From assembly GCA_965216445.1 (NCBI GenBank), contig OZ244166.1, forward strand, positions 186,001-250,000: a stretch of DNA of 64,000 bases. Direction: 5' to 3'. The notes under the pieces were generated by a model. The model did not search any database and was not told the origin of the DNA. It was given only the letters and a program-made list of their open reading frames with translations. Each line of letters begins with the position of its first letter. The stretch's first letter is position 1. Origin of the DNA: MA-ANB-1 sp965216445. Lineage in GTDB: Bacteria > Actinomycetota > Acidimicrobiia > Spongiisociales > ZC4RG35. This document shows, in pieces, positions 8,278-17,450 of the stretch. The translations under genes were made by a program, and so were the position numbers.

Positions 8278-9297
8278 ATGAGTGAAGAGATACGCCGGAC
8301 CTGGATCCGGCGTATCCTCGTCGGGGTTGGGATCCTGGCCGTTCTGTGGCTGATCATCTCGCTGGGGTCCGGTAAGAACTTCGGTCCCTCCCAATACCTG
8401 CAGCTGACGCTTGACGGACTCCGCGGCGGAGCCATCTACGGGTTGGTGGCCCTCGGTTTTGTTGTCATTTACAACGTGACCGACATCGTCAACTTCGCTC
8501 AGGGCGCCTTTGCCATGTTGGGGGCGATGACCGCGGTTTGGGTGACGAACCTGGAGTCCCTCGCTGGCATGTCGCCGGGCACCCGGCTGTTCTTAGCTGT
8601 GGTTGCCGGTGTGGTGGTTGCCACCATTGCCGGGTTGGCCGAGGAGCGGCTGGCGATTCGGCCCGCCCGCGACAGCAGCCAACTGACTTTGATCATCATC
8701 ACCATCGGTACCTATATCGTCCTCCAAGGTTTGGCGTTCATCGTGTGGGGAGGCGACCAGTTCACCATGCCCACGTTCACAACGCTCGAGGCTCGGGACA
8801 AGGTGTTCCGGGTGGGTGGTGCAATCATCCAGGCGCAGAGCCTGTGGATCTGGGGGACTGTGGCCGTGGTCGCAATCGCCCTCTATTTCCTCTTCTCAAA
8901 GACCATGACCGGTCGGGCCCTTCGTGCCAGCGCCACCAACAAGACCGCGGCTCGCCTGATGGGCATCAAGCCGGGGCGGATGTCAATGATTGCTTTCACG
9001 TTGTCTGCTGCCATCACCGGTCTTGGCGGGACTGTGCTCGGTCCGGCAACCCGGCCAACCTACGACATGGGGCTCATCATCGGGGTGAAGGGGTTCGTCG
9101 CGGCCATCATCGGTGGGCTGGTCAACCCTGTCGGCGCGGTGCTGGGGGGCCTCATGCTCGGGGTGATCGAGAACATCGGTGCCGGAGTGACCAAGGCCGG
9201 CCTCAAGGACATCTTTGCTTTTGTGGTTCTGATCCTGGTCTTGCTGTTCAAGCCGCACGGATTGTTGAGCCGTCGCCAGAAGGTGGAGAAGGTTTGA
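8278..9297 (+). CDS. livH: Branched-chain-type ABC transporter permease (LivH)
   Basis: 339-residue inner-membrane permease with about eight hydrophobic helices. Family segments are visible: GAIYGLVALGFVVIYNVTDIVNFAQGAFAMLGAM and the cytoplasmic loop GRALRASATNKTAARLMGI that contacts the ATPase. Glycine-rich helices near the end (GFVAAIIGGLVNPVGAVLGG) are typical. It follows the binding protein by 24 bases and ends three bases before livM. Confidence 0.93.
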   Translation: MSEEIRRTWIRRILVGVGILAVLWLIISLGSGKNFGPSQYLQLTLDGLRGGAIYGLVALGFVVIYNVTDIVNFAQGAFAMLGAMTAVWVTNLESLAGMSPGTRLFLAVVAGVVVATIAGLAEERLAIRPARDSSQLTLIIITIGTYIVLQGLAFIVWGGDQFTMPTFTTLEARDKVFRVGGAIIQAQSLWIWGTVAVVAIALYFLFSKTMTGRALRASATNKTAARLMGIKPGRMSMIAFTLSAAITGLGGTVLGPATRPTYDMGLIIGVKGFVAAIIGGLVNPVGAVLGGLMLGVIENIGAGVTKAGLKDIFAFVVLILVLLFKPHGLLSRRQKVEKV

Positions 9298-9299
9298 GC

Positions 9300-10407
9300 A
9301 TGAGCGAATCCACCTCTCGTCAGAAAACCTCCGAAGATCTGGACAAGGCCCTCTTGGGTGGGACCGAATGGAAAGGGATCGGCATCTTCGCTGCCGTGCT
9401 AGCCGCGATTCTGCTGATCGAGGTATTCGAACCGGGCGGAATCGGGATGGCGGAGCTGACCTTCGGGATCTACACCCCTTCGGTGATGGTCCGCATCGGA
9501 ATCTTCTCGATGATCGTCGTCGGGCTGAACATTCTCATGGGATTCGCCGGGCAGGTTTCGCTGGGTCAGGCTGCCTTTTTCGGGATCGGCGCCTACACAA
9601 CAGCCATATTTACGTCTCCCGATTACTCGTTTGGCCTCCGAGACGCCTGGTGGTGGCCGTGGGTCTTAATGGTGGTTGGCGCCGCTGTCGCCGGTGGGCT
9701 GGCTTATGTGATCGGTAGGCCCCTGCTCAGGTTGAAGGGGCATTACCTGGCCATGGGGACGCTCGGTTTCGGGATCGTCGTCTTCATCTTGTTCCGGGAG
9801 AACTTCGGGTTTCAGTTGTCCACCACCAACATCACCGGGGCTTCGACGGGATCTCCGATGTGCCACGTATCGCTATCGGGTCGTTCACCCTCTGGCCGGT
9901 GGAGCGTTTCTTTGTCCTGGTCTGGATTCTGGCTCTTGCGGTGATCGCCCTGGGAAAGAATGCCGTCCGGCCCCGTTTCGGTCGTGCCTTGAAAGCAATC
10001 GGGGCAGTGAGCTGGCCGCGGGAATGATGGGCGTGGATGTCACCCACTACAAAGCTCAGGCGTTTGCTTTGAGTGCAGTCTTTGCCAGTGTCGCCGGCAG
10101 TCTTTTCGCCCACTTCCAAGCAGCGGTGTCACCGACTCCCTTCGACTTCTTAGCGTCGGTTGCCCTTGTTGTAATGGCCGCGTTGGGTGGCGCCCGCACC
10201 GTCTGGGGTGCCCCGTTGGGAGTGGCCATCGTCTTGGGCTTGGAGGAGCTTCTGCGGACCCGACTCCGCTTCTTCGTTGAGGGCTCCGGGACCGAGTATG
10301 AGCCGGTTCTGTTCGGTATCGCTTTGATTGTGTTGATGATCTTCATGCCGGAAGGGCTCGCTCCGAGGATCAAGAATTTGCTGGCAAGACGCTTGGGTCG
10401 AGCATGA
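9300..10407 (+). pseudogene. livM: Branched-chain-type ABC transporter permease (LivM), two -1 frameshifts
   Basis: The gene begins at ATG 9300 and reads as a normal LivM (MGFAGQVSLGQAAFFGIGAY, GRPLLRLKGHYLAMGTLGFG) up to about 9840. There the expected TGGFDGISDVP continues in another frame: a run of four G appears to have lost one base. A second one-base loss near 10002 (GGGGCAGTGAG, where one more C would restore AIGASELAAGMMG) moves reading to the frame that finishes at 10407. Restoring both bases gives a normal protein of about 369 residues. Both changes are in short homopolymers, so sequencing error is as likely as true inactivation. The ATGA overlap with livG is intact. Confidence 0.85.
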
Positions 10408-11177
10408 CAGCCAGTTCCCCGATCCTCGACGTGCGCGGCGTCAGTGTGGTTTTCGGCGGTATCTCAGCGCTGGACGATGTCAGGCTTGAGGTTGAGCCCG
10501 GGACGATCCAGGGGATCATCGGTCCGAACGGCGCAGGCAAGACCACGCTGTTCAACGTGATCACGGGGCTTTATCGACCTACGTCCGGTGACGTTCTGGT
10601 TGGCGGCGAGTCGATCGTCGGCCTTGCCCCATATCAGGTCGCCCAACGAGGAGTGACCCGAACGTTCCAAACCGTGCGGCTGTTCGAGGGGATGTCGGTT
10701 ATCGAGAACGTGATGGTGGGCCGTCACAGGCACATGAAGGCAGGTTTGGCCACAGCTGCACTTTCTCTTCCCTCAGGTCGCGCCGAGGAGCAACGGGTCT
10801 TCAAAGAAGCTCAAGCACTGCTCGAGCTGACCGGTCTTGTCGAACAGGCCGATGCGAGCGCGGTTGACTTGCCTTTGGGTTGGCAGCGACGCCTCGAGAT
10901 CGCACGCGCCCTATCAGCCGAGCCGGAGTTGCTTCTTCTCGACGAACCTGCGGCAGGCTTGAACACCTCGGAAAGTGCCGAGTTGGCCGAGATGATCAGC
11001 CGGATCGCCGAGCAGGGCACCACGGTGATCCTGGTCGAACACGACATGGACGTTGTCATGCGGGTCGTCGACGACGTGCTCGTCCTTGAGCAAGGCAAGG
11101 TGCTGGCTCGAGGCAACCCCGCTGATATCCAGAAGAACCCTGAAGTGATCCGCGCCTACCTGGGGACCGAGGAATGA
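10404..11177 (+). CDS. livG: Branched-chain-type ABC transporter ATP-binding protein (LivG)
   Basis: 257-residue ATPase. Walker A is GPNGAGKTT, Walker B is LLLLDEPAAGLN and the H-loop is VEHDMDVV. The signature motif is unusual: DLPLGWQRRLEIARAL replaces the common LSYGQQRRLEIARAL, so the LSxGQ core is degenerate. The start overlaps the livM stop by four bases and the stop overlaps the livF start by four, so all ATPase and permease genes are coupled. The C-terminal residues EVIRAYLGTEE are the usual LivG tail. Confidence 0.93.
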   Translation: MTASSPILDVRGVSVVFGGISALDDVRLEVEPGTIQGIIGPNGAGKTTLFNVITGLYRPTSGDVLVGGESIVGLAPYQVAQRGVTRTFQTVRLFEGMSVIENVMVGRHRHMKAGLATAALSLPSGRAEEQRVFKEAQALLELTGLVEQADASAVDLPLGWQRRLEIARALSAEPELLLLDEPAAGLNTSESAELAEMISRIAEQGTTVILVEHDMDVVMRVVDDVLVLEQGKVLARGNPADIQKNPEVIRAYLGTEE

Positions 11178-11923
11178 CTATGGCGAAGGACACGGCGATG
11201 CTCGAGGTCGAAGGGCTCGATGTCAGCTACGGGTCGATTCAGGCCCTGACTGGTGCTTCGCTGGCGGTTTCCCCAGGTGAGATAGTGGTGCTGGTCGGTG
11301 CCAACGGTGCCGGCAAGTCGACTTTGCTCAAGGCGATTTCGGGGCTGATCCCTTCATCTGCGGGTTCGATCTCCCTAGATGGTGAGGACATCACCTCAGC
11401 TGACCCGGCGAACATCGTCAGGGCCGGCATCGCCCATGTTCCCGAGAGTCGTCAGATCTTCGGTGACATGACCGTTCATGAGAATCTGCTGCTCGGTGCG
11501 TACCACCGGTATCGGGAGGCGGGCAAGAAGAAGATCGACGAAGACCTTCAGTGGGTGTACTCCCTGTTTCCCCGTTTGGAGGAGCGGACATCGCAGCTCG
11601 CCGAGACGATGAGTGGTGGTGAGCAGCAGATGCTGGCGGTGGGGCGAGGGATGATGTCGAAACCCAAGCTCATGCTGTTCGACGAACCGTCGTTAGGCCT
11701 GGCTCCGCTCATCGCCGCGGATGTGTTCGACACGATCTCTCGACTCCGCGACGAAGGACTGACGGTGCTACTCGTTGAGCAAAACGCGAGAGCCGCACTC
11801 AGACTGTCCGACCGAGGTTACGTGCTGGAGACTGGCGAGATCGTGTTGGAAGGCTCTTCGGAGGATCTCCTCAAAGATCCTCGAGTCCAAGAGGCCTACC
11901 TGGGTGGAGCACAATCGGCTTGA
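11174..11923 (+). CDS. livF: Branched-chain-type ABC transporter ATP-binding protein (LivF)
   Basis: 249-residue partner ATPase with Walker A GANGAGKST, signature MSGGEQQMLAVGRGMM, Walker B LMLFDEPSLGLAP and H-loop VEQNARAAL. The ATG overlaps the livG stop. Last gene of the importer operon; no clear terminator follows. A decayed fragment of a second livF-like gene lies at 14340-14465. Confidence 0.94.
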   Translation: MTMAKDTAMLEVEGLDVSYGSIQALTGASLAVSPGEIVVLVGANGAGKSTLLKAISGLIPSSAGSISLDGEDITSADPANIVRAGIAHVPESRQIFGDMTVHENLLLGAYHRYREAGKKKIDEDLQWVYSLFPRLEERTSQLAETMSGGEQQMLAVGRGMMSKPKLMLFDEPSLGLAPLIAADVFDTISRLRDEGLTVLLVEQNARAALRLSDRGYVLETGEIVLEGSSEDLLKDPRVQEAYLGGAQSA

Positions 11924-12400
11924 GAGTCGCATGGACCGTGAAGCCCCTGTTTTGGTTTGCCCGGAAATGATCGTAAGCGATGAGCCCGATGGCCACAGAA
12001 ACATGCTTCTTCGACGGGTCCCCGCTGGTCCGGTCGAGTCACCATCCGACTCTGAGTGAGTGCTCACAGCTTCGCAAATACGGCTGGGCCGAACCCAAGC
12101 CAAGGTTGCTGTCGAGAGCTTCTGCGGCATTCCATTCGAGAGCAGGGGTCTCGAACGACGCGGCACGTGCGATCGCGTAATGCGGAATACCACGGCCGTT
12201 GCCCGGTTGATCATGCCAGCCTGGAAACAGGTGCCTGAGCCACGTCGACGGTTCAGCTGGCTCGGAGTCGGACTTCTCGCCGCGAAAACGCCGAACCAGT
12301 GTCTGATCCACCGGAGCCTTCACGATCTCTCATGTGACTATCTCGGTTTGTGGACGTCGGGTCGAGTCGCCTGGGCTAGCTTTTCGGTGTTGGACCTTTT
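11924..12400. other. Intergenic region without supported genes
   Basis: 477 bases between livF and the convergent cyclase gene. Several open frames cross it but none has a ribosome site or a recognisable domain. It may hold decayed coding DNA, as the next gap does. I see no strong terminator hairpin. Confidence 0.5.
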
Positions 12401-14116
12401 CTAGGCGGACGCAGCTGCCAACGCTAGGTCGTCTTTCCAGCGGTCGATTATCTCGCGGCGTTGGTATGGCGTTTTTTCCAACCACGCCTGGGCGTCAACG
12501 GTTGGGAAGCGTCTTCGAATCAGGTCCGCGGTTGCACGTGCCCTCCGTTCCCGGCCCAGCTCTACCTGACTTGCTGCGAGCACCATCAGTGCTTCCAGGT
12601 TATTCGGCTGATACTCGAGAACAGCCTCAGCGAGGGTGCCTGCTTCTTCAAGCCTTCCCCCTACGAAAAGCGAACTGGCTTTCACCGTCGGATACCAGGG
12701 CTTGTTGATACCGGTCAAGCGCATTGCCTTGTCCAGCAACTCAACGGCCTGTTCCCATTGCCCGAGATACCTACGGATGCTTCCCTCAAGCCCGTAGGTA
12801 ACGTCGCACGTAGGCCGGACGATTTCCAGTTGGTCGAGCATCCGTAGCGCCTCGTCCACGTTGCCTCTCGACATGGAGACTGCGGCCTGAACGGCCTGAG
12901 CCATCCCCGTGGGGTCGCCTGCTGCCTCACCAAGAGCAGCCTGTTCTTGAGCTTTCTCCAGAGCCGCGGCAGGGTCGTCAACCCACTGGTTGGCACTGGC
13001 TAGCCAGTACGCGAAACCCGACAGCACGTATCCGTAAGGTGCCTCGGGGTGCTTCGACGACACCTGAGAGAACATGTCGATCGCACGTTCATACCCTTCC
13101 AGGGTGTCGTTGCGGAGGTTGTACCAACCCAAGTAGATCTTCTCGATGGATTCGGGGTCATCCAATTCGGCATAAAGCCTCGCTGGCTCCCCGACAACCA
13201 ATTCCACCTCGACCGAGCGGGTCAAGTCATCTGCGAACGTCTCGGAGAGTGAGAAGATCTCACCTCGGGTTGTATTCCACTTGTGTGACTTCACGACATT
13301 CATCGTGTTCACGTCGAAGAGGACACCAAAAACCCTGATGTTGTCGTCGAACTGGTGGACACCTATCTCGATCATGTACCGGGCGGCGGGCCCGGTCTGT
13401 TGTCCTGGTTCCTCCGTGGCATCGATAATGTTCAAGTCGGGAAGGGACGACAATCGGTGAATCAGATCGCGCCGCATCATTTCGACCGAGGACTTGACCG
13501 TGTCATCCACCAGCTCTTTGTGCGGAGGAAGTATGGCCAGAGTTGGTGCCTCGAGTCTGAGGTGACTGTGGCTCGGCCTAGTCGACTCTTCAGTAGGTAG
13601 ATCGACGAACTCGTAAACGTCGATGTGCTCGGGGATGTTCTTGAGCAACTGACTGCCCATCGGACGAAACCTGAGCGCCGGTTCGTCGAGAGCGGTATAC
13701 ACCCGGCCCGAAACAGAAAGACCCCCGGGCTTCGCAATGGCCTGTATGCGCGCGGCGATGTTGAGAGCGTCGCCGTGATGATTTCCTGCCGCGTAAGTGA
13801 CCGGACCCTGGTCCATCCCCATGCGAAAGCGAATTCGTTGATTCGTGGGGAGAGGTGCGTTGTGCTCCTCGATTTGATGGCTTATGGCCAGCGCCGCCTT
13901 CAGGGCCGCCATGGCGTCATCGAAGACAGCCATGAAACTGTCACCGACGAAGCTGGTCAGCGTGCCAGTGTTCGATTCGACCTGATTCTGTACCAGGTCG
14001 CGATAGAGAGACATTGTCGCAGTTGTCGTCTCCAGATCGTCGGCGACGTGGGCGCTGTAGCCAACGATGTCAGCATTCAGGGCTACCAGCTCAGTGGTGA
14101 CTTCAGATTGCTCCAC
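12401..14116 (-). CDS. Class III adenylate/guanylate cyclase with TPR repeats
   Basis: 571-residue cytoplasmic protein. The N-terminal cyclase domain (about residues 8-170) keeps the two metal aspartates, D16 in ALNADIVGYS and D59 in SFVGDSFMAVF, plus the GMDQGPV and GDALNIAARI segments. A central region (about 200-300) resembles the TolB-like linker often placed between cyclase and TPRs. The C-terminal half is rich in TPR-like helices (EKAQEQAALGEAAGD, QLEIVRPTCDVTYGLEG, AVLEYQPNNLEALMVLAA). Such proteins are common in actinobacteria and proteobacteria as signal-controlled cAMP or cGMP sources; the input is unknown. No membrane segment is seen. Confidence 0.85.
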   Translation of the reverse strand: MEQSEVTTELVALNADIVGYSAHVADDLETTTATMSLYRDLVQNQVESNTGTLTSFVGDSFMAVFDDAMAALKAALAISHQIEEHNAPLPTNQRIRFRMGMDQGPVTYAAGNHHGDALNIAARIQAIAKPGGLSVSGRVYTALDEPALRFRPMGSQLLKNIPEHIDVYEFVDLPTEESTRPSHSHLRLEAPTLAILPPHKELVDDTVKSSVEMMRRDLIHRLSSLPDLNIIDATEEPGQQTGPAARYMIEIGVHQFDDNIRVFGVLFDVNTMNVVKSHKWNTTRGEIFSLSETFADDLTRSVEVELVVGEPARLYAELDDPESIEKIYLGWYNLRNDTLEGYERAIDMFSQVSSKHPEAPYGYVLSGFAYWLASANQWVDDPAAALEKAQEQAALGEAAGDPTGMAQAVQAAVSMSRGNVDEALRMLDQLEIVRPTCDVTYGLEGSIRRYLGQWEQAVELLDKAMRLTGINKPWYPTVKASSLFVGGRLEEAGTLAEAVLEYQPNNLEALMVLAASQVELGRERRARATADLIRRRFPTVDAQAWLEKTPYQRREIIDRWKDDLALAAASA

Positions 14117-14339
14117 AGCGAACGACTCCTCGAATTCTTTTTCCTAGACACCAACTTGCTGGACAACCAACAATGGCTACCGGGTCCCGCGGGCGACAAG
14201 GCGTGCGATGGTCGATGTGTCCCGGCCCGGGTAGCACTCATTGCGCCAGGATCAACGATACACCTCGGAGCTGATAGCTCGCTCAGAGAACCCCGACTTT
14301 CGGCGTGTTGTGTGGGCTGCTGGATGCTCGCCTGGCCAA

Positions 14340-14465
14340 GATCCGTCAGAGATCGAGTTGGCTGGCCTCAACCTCCTTCACCGGTATCGGGCGGCCGGCA
14401 GGAAGACAAACGACGAAGACGTGCAATGGGTGTAGTCGCCTGTTCCTGGGTGGGAACCGAACCGC
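14340..14465 (+). pseudogene. Decayed livF fragment
   Basis: Frame translation gives LNLLHRYRAAGRKTNDEDVQWV followed by a stop, which lines up with LLLGAYHRYREAGKKKIDEDLQWVYSLFP of LivF at 11174-11923. Similarity at base level continues past the stop (GTAGTCGCCTGTTCC against GTACTCCCTGTTTCC). Only about 40 codons remain and no start exists, so this is a relic of a second importer gene. The rest of the 14117-14520 gap holds nothing I recognise. Confidence 0.6.
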
Positions 14466-14520
14466 CCGGAGACGGCCACCGGCGGCGGCTATCTCGAACC
14501 CGGACCGGCGGACCAAGAAT

Positions 14521-15870
14521 CTAGGAAACGGTTACTCCGTAGAGCTGCCAGCTTCCGGGCACGCCCTTGAGCTCGCGCTGTCCCCGGTCTTGGTAGTCGA
14601 TACCGGAACCGACCGAGAGGTCGCGGACCACCGACGACACGATCAACTCGTCGGGAGATGCCATCCCGATGAGACGGGCCGCGATGTGGACTCCAAGCCC
14701 CCTTATGTCGCCGTCGGCGACCACTTCGACTTCGCTGGTGTGGAGCCCACCTCTAATCGCCAGACCGACCTCATTCACTCGTCTGGCGATGGAGAGCCAA
14801 CAGCGCACCGCTCGGGCTGGGCCTTCGAACACCGTCATGAACCCGTCTCCGGTGTGTTTCACCTCGCGACCCCCATGGCGAACAACCTCGGCGGCGACGA
14901 TTCCGTCGTGAGTCTTCAACAGAGAGGACCACTCACGGTCGCCCAGCTCGGCCAACCTCTCTGTGGACGAGACGATGTCGGTGAAAAGCACACTGGCCAG
15001 CATCTGGGAAGATGCCGCCCCAACGGGTGCTCCGGTGATGAACTGCTCGATCTGGGTAAGCACCGATTCGCTATCGCCCATCCAGGGGAAGTGGTCCGCG
15101 CCGGGGAGCTCAACGATCACGGCGCCGCCGATTTGGGAAGCGATGTCACGGGCGCCTTCGAGTGGGTTGGCGGCATCGTCGACACGGTGGATCACCAATG
15201 TCGGCACGTGAACCGCCGGCAGAGCCTCACGAACATCGATATCGGTGTTCATAGCCATCATCGCCCTGGCGGCGGCCGGGCTCATGCTGGCCCTAATCGT
15301 GCCTGCCCACCATTCCTGAAAGCTGACGTCTGCACCGGGAGCGAGCACATCGGCAGCCACCGGCCCCCCAAAGCCCTCACTGACCACCGTTTTGAAGCCT
15401 TCGTAGACCTCGGGAGGTAGGGCGTGTGGGTAGGCCGGTGAGCTGATCCGCTTGGCGTAGGTGTTGACCAACACCAGATGATCGACTCGGGATGGGTAGG
15501 TGGCTGCAAAAAGAATCGCCAGTGGGCCCCCGTCGGAGTGTCCGATCAGGGATCCGGTGTCGACCCCGGCTTGATCCATCACCGCTTTCAAGTCTTCCAT
15601 ACGTTGTTCGATGCCGGGCAACGCATCCGGGGAAACCCGATCTGACAAACCCGTCCCCCGCTTGTCGAGAAGGGTCAGTCGGCAAAAGGACGCGAGCCGG
15701 TGATAAAAGTGGGCGAGTCGGGGGAACTCCCAGGCCCTTTCCAGATGCGATCCGAACCCGGGAACCATGACGACATCGGGGCCTTCTCCAACCGTCATGT
15801 AGGCGATGCTGACCTCTCCGCTCTCTGCGTACTTGACCTCGGGTTTTGCGGGGAAGGTTGCTTGGCTCAT
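14521..15870 (-). CDS. Alpha/beta hydrolase fused to class III nucleotide cyclase
   Basis: 449-residue two-domain protein. Residues 1-270 form an alpha/beta hydrolase: oxyanion region VPGFGSH, nucleophile S112 in GHSDGG, and a histidine near the end of the domain in PGADHFPWMG. Residues 285-449 form a cyclase catalytic domain with metal aspartates in VLFTDIVSST and KHTGDGFMTVF and the GLGVHIAARL segment. This hydrolase-cyclase fusion is known from mycobacteria and relatives, where the hydrolase part may act as a sensor of a small ligand. The pairing with another cyclase gene upstream suggests a local signalling cluster. Confidence 0.88.
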   Translation of the reverse strand: MSQATFPAKPEVKYAESGEVSIAYMTVGEGPDVVMVPGFGSHLERAWEFPRLAHFYHRLASFCRLTLLDKRGTGLSDRVSPDALPGIEQRMEDLKAVMDQAGVDTGSLIGHSDGGPLAILFAATYPSRVDHLVLVNTYAKRISSPAYPHALPPEVYEGFKTVVSEGFGGPVAADVLAPGADVSFQEWWAGTIRASMSPAAARAMMAMNTDIDVREALPAVHVPTLVIHRVDDAANPLEGARDIASQIGGAVIVELPGADHFPWMGDSESVLTQIEQFITGAPVGAASSQMLASVLFTDIVSSTERLAELGDREWSSLLKTHDGIVAAEVVRHGGREVKHTGDGFMTVFEGPARAVRCWLSIARRVNEVGLAIRGGLHTSEVEVVADGDIRGLGVHIAARLIGMASPDELIVSSVVRDLSVGSGIDYQDRGQRELKGVPGSWQLYGVTVS

Positions 15871-15934
15871 CGTCGGACACGATAGGCACTCTCAGTCCAG
15901 TCAGACGGCCGCGGGATCTCCAGCTTCACAGCGA

Positions 15935-16017
15935 CGGTCCGTGCTGTTGTTGAGGGGGGGCCTGTGGGGATTTTGGAGCCCGTCTTGGGTGGGTCAGACG
16001 GAGGTCAAACGGATTCT
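15935..16017 (+). repeat. Long interspersed repeat R1 (divergent copy)
   Basis: Shares GGGGATTTTGGAGCC and GGTCAAACGG, in the same order and similar spacing, with R3 at 21858-21934 and R4 (inverted) at 38701-38790. It marks the left edge of the toxin-antitoxin island. Weakest copy. Confidence 0.5.
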
Positions 16018-16053
16018 GCGCGAATCAATGCGAGCGCGGAGCCGCAGGGCGAA

Positions 16054-16587
16054 TCAACCGGCCTTCGACGCGTCCTCGATGATGCGCAAGACATATTCAG
16101 CAAGGAATTCGTCCTCAGGTCCCGCAGGGAATGCTTCGCCGTATGCAGACACGACCTCTTCCGCATTCACAAAGCTGGTGTGTCCCCAAGCAAGGACGAG
16201 ATCGGCTTGATCTGTCGCCCGAATGGAGTTCAACTTCATGAGGAATACCTGATCGACCGGCGCTGCCAGAACGAATAGCCGGCCCTGGCTGAGGATCTCT
16301 TCGCAGTCGCTTTCATCGAGAGTGGCTGGGCGAAACGCCGCTGCCTTGGCGTTTAGCCAGTCATGAGCAAGGTCATGGCGTTTGGCAACCTTTGCGGCTG
16401 CAGCCTTGAGGTCTTCACTGAGTTGTTTAGCGCTGTCGACGTCACGAGTCCCTTCTCGGATGCCGTAGTGAGCTAGAAGGGCACCACCCACAACGATGAC
16501 TTTTTCACGTGGTCCGTTGTCTCCAAGTATCTCGGCGAGCTCCCTTAGATACTGCTCAATCAGCGCAGGTGTTAAGAGCTCAGCCAA
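16054..16587 (-). CDS. Nucleotidyltransferase-like protein (DUF6036-like), probable toxin partner
   Basis: 177 residues with a nucleotidyltransferase-type start: VVGGALLAHYGIREGTRDVD, a glycine-rich turn followed by a DxD pair. The C-terminal half is helical. Proteins of this size and motif are found beside XRE regulators in modules resembling AbiE-type toxin-antitoxin systems. Here the upstream XRE gene overlaps it by eight bases, as expected for such a pair. Function as a toxin is inference from context and motif only. Confidence 0.65.
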   Translation of the reverse strand: MAELLTPALIEQYLRELAEILGDNGPREKVIVVGGALLAHYGIREGTRDVDSAKQLSEDLKAAAAKVAKRHDLAHDWLNAKAAAFRPATLDESDCEEILSQGRLFVLAAPVDQVFLMKLNSIRATDQADLVLAWGHTSFVNAEEVVSAYGEAFPAGPEDEFLAEYVLRIIEDASKAG

Positions 16588-17152
16588 TTGCGGCTGGGCG
16601 TCGCCAGAGGCTTTCCGTATCGATGGTTATGTGCCGATTAGCCAACCGAGTCGGTGTCGAAGCTTTGCGCGCCTCGAGCATTCGGGGTGTACCGGGCGTA
16701 GTCCATTCTTGATCGAGCGGTTCGACCCGTTCAGTCCACTTTGGGGGCCGGTAGCCCTCCATGTCAGCGATGGTTTCGGCGATCCCAGCCAGGAGGTTGT
16801 CCATAACCGGGGATCCGGATGGTTCAGGCTCGGCAATCGTGGCGGGACTCCGGTACTCGGGGTGCGCGTCAAGTGTGTCGAGTAGGGCGCGAATGCGTGT
16901 CCAGTCGGGCCGTGCAGCGACTTCGTTCCAAGCATCTCCGAGGCCGGCGATCGATGGGATATCAGCAGGGGAGTCCGTGCGTTCGAGACCGCAGGCAAGA
17001 AGCAGGCGATCGATGGTCTCTGCTGAGGGAGAGACCGCACCAGCCTCGATTCTCGAAACAGTGGAGGCGGCGACGCGGGCGCGATCAGCGAGTTCTCTCA
17101 TTGAAAGACCAGCCGATTCACGTATTGCTCTGATGAGATCTGCGTATCTCAT
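16580..17152 (-). CDS. XRE-family regulator, probable antitoxin/autorepressor
   Basis: 190 residues from ATG 17152. The N-terminal helix-turn-helix (AIRESAGLSMRELADRARVAASTVSRIEAGAV) is a standard XRE fold, followed by an unassigned helical C-terminus. An ORF start 12 codons upstream would run through the promoter and operator, so I prefer 17152. A -35-like TTGACT and a weak -10 (TATACG/TACGCT) lie immediately upstream, so the mRNA would be nearly leaderless. A near-perfect 26-base palindrome at 17153-17178 covers the promoter, which fits autorepression. Overlaps the nucleotidyltransferase gene by eight bases. Confidence 0.8.
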   Translation of the reverse strand: MRYADLIRAIRESAGLSMRELADRARVAASTVSRIEAGAVSPSAETIDRLLLACGLERTDSPADIPSIAGLGDAWNEVAARPDWTRIRALLDTLDAHPEYRSPATIAEPEPSGSPVMDNLLAGIAETIADMEGYRPPKWTERVEPLDQEWTTPGTPRMLEARKASTPTRLANRHITIDTESLWRRPAAIG

Positions 17153-17178
17153 GGGGTGTAGCGTATATGCAACACCCC
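17153..17178 (-). promoter_or_regulatory. Palindromic operator over the XRE promoter
   Basis: 26-base inverted repeat with outer arms GGGGTGT/ACACCCC and centre GCGTATATGC; 22 of 26 positions are symmetric. It spans the -10 region directly before the XRE start codon. Confidence 0.7.
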
Positions 17179-17218
17179 AGGTAGTCAAGTCGCGGTGCTC
17201 ATCGTGAACTAGGTTGTG

Positions 17219-17248
17219 TTGACATCTTGGTATGCAATATCGTATGCT
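17219..17248 (+). promoter_or_regulatory. Promoter of mazEF module 1, probably leaderless
   Basis: TTGACA (17219-17224), 18-base spacer, TATGCT (17243-17248). The antitoxin ATG is at 17256, seven bases after the -10, so transcription would begin at or next to the start codon. Confidence 0.65.
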
Positions 17249-17255
17249 GAATCAT

Positions 17256-17450
17256 ATGCCAAGTACTAGCGTGCGTGTCGATCGTGAGACCCATGAGGAG
17301 CTAAAGAAGCTGGCTCAAGACCTCGGAACGACGGTCGGGGAGGCCGTGGCTATCGCCGCTCGACGTCTTCGTCAGCAGCGCATCGGCCGAGACTTGAGTA
17401 CTCCTCTATCCGAGGACGAGACGAGCTGGCTCGATGCTGACCTCGGGTGA
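17256..17450 (+). CDS. mazE: MazE-like/ribbon-helix-helix antitoxin
   Basis: 64 residues starting SVRVDRETHEELKKLAQDLGTTVGEAVAIAARRL, a ribbon-helix-helix DNA-binding fold, then an acidic C-terminal tail (DETSWLDADLG) of the kind that blocks a MazF toxin. I chose the third ATG (17256), which fits the promoter position. The end overlaps the toxin gene by 17 bases. Confidence 0.8.
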   Translation: MPSTSVRVDRETHEELKKLAQDLGTTVGEAVAIAARRLRQQRIGRDLSTPLSEDETSWLDADLG

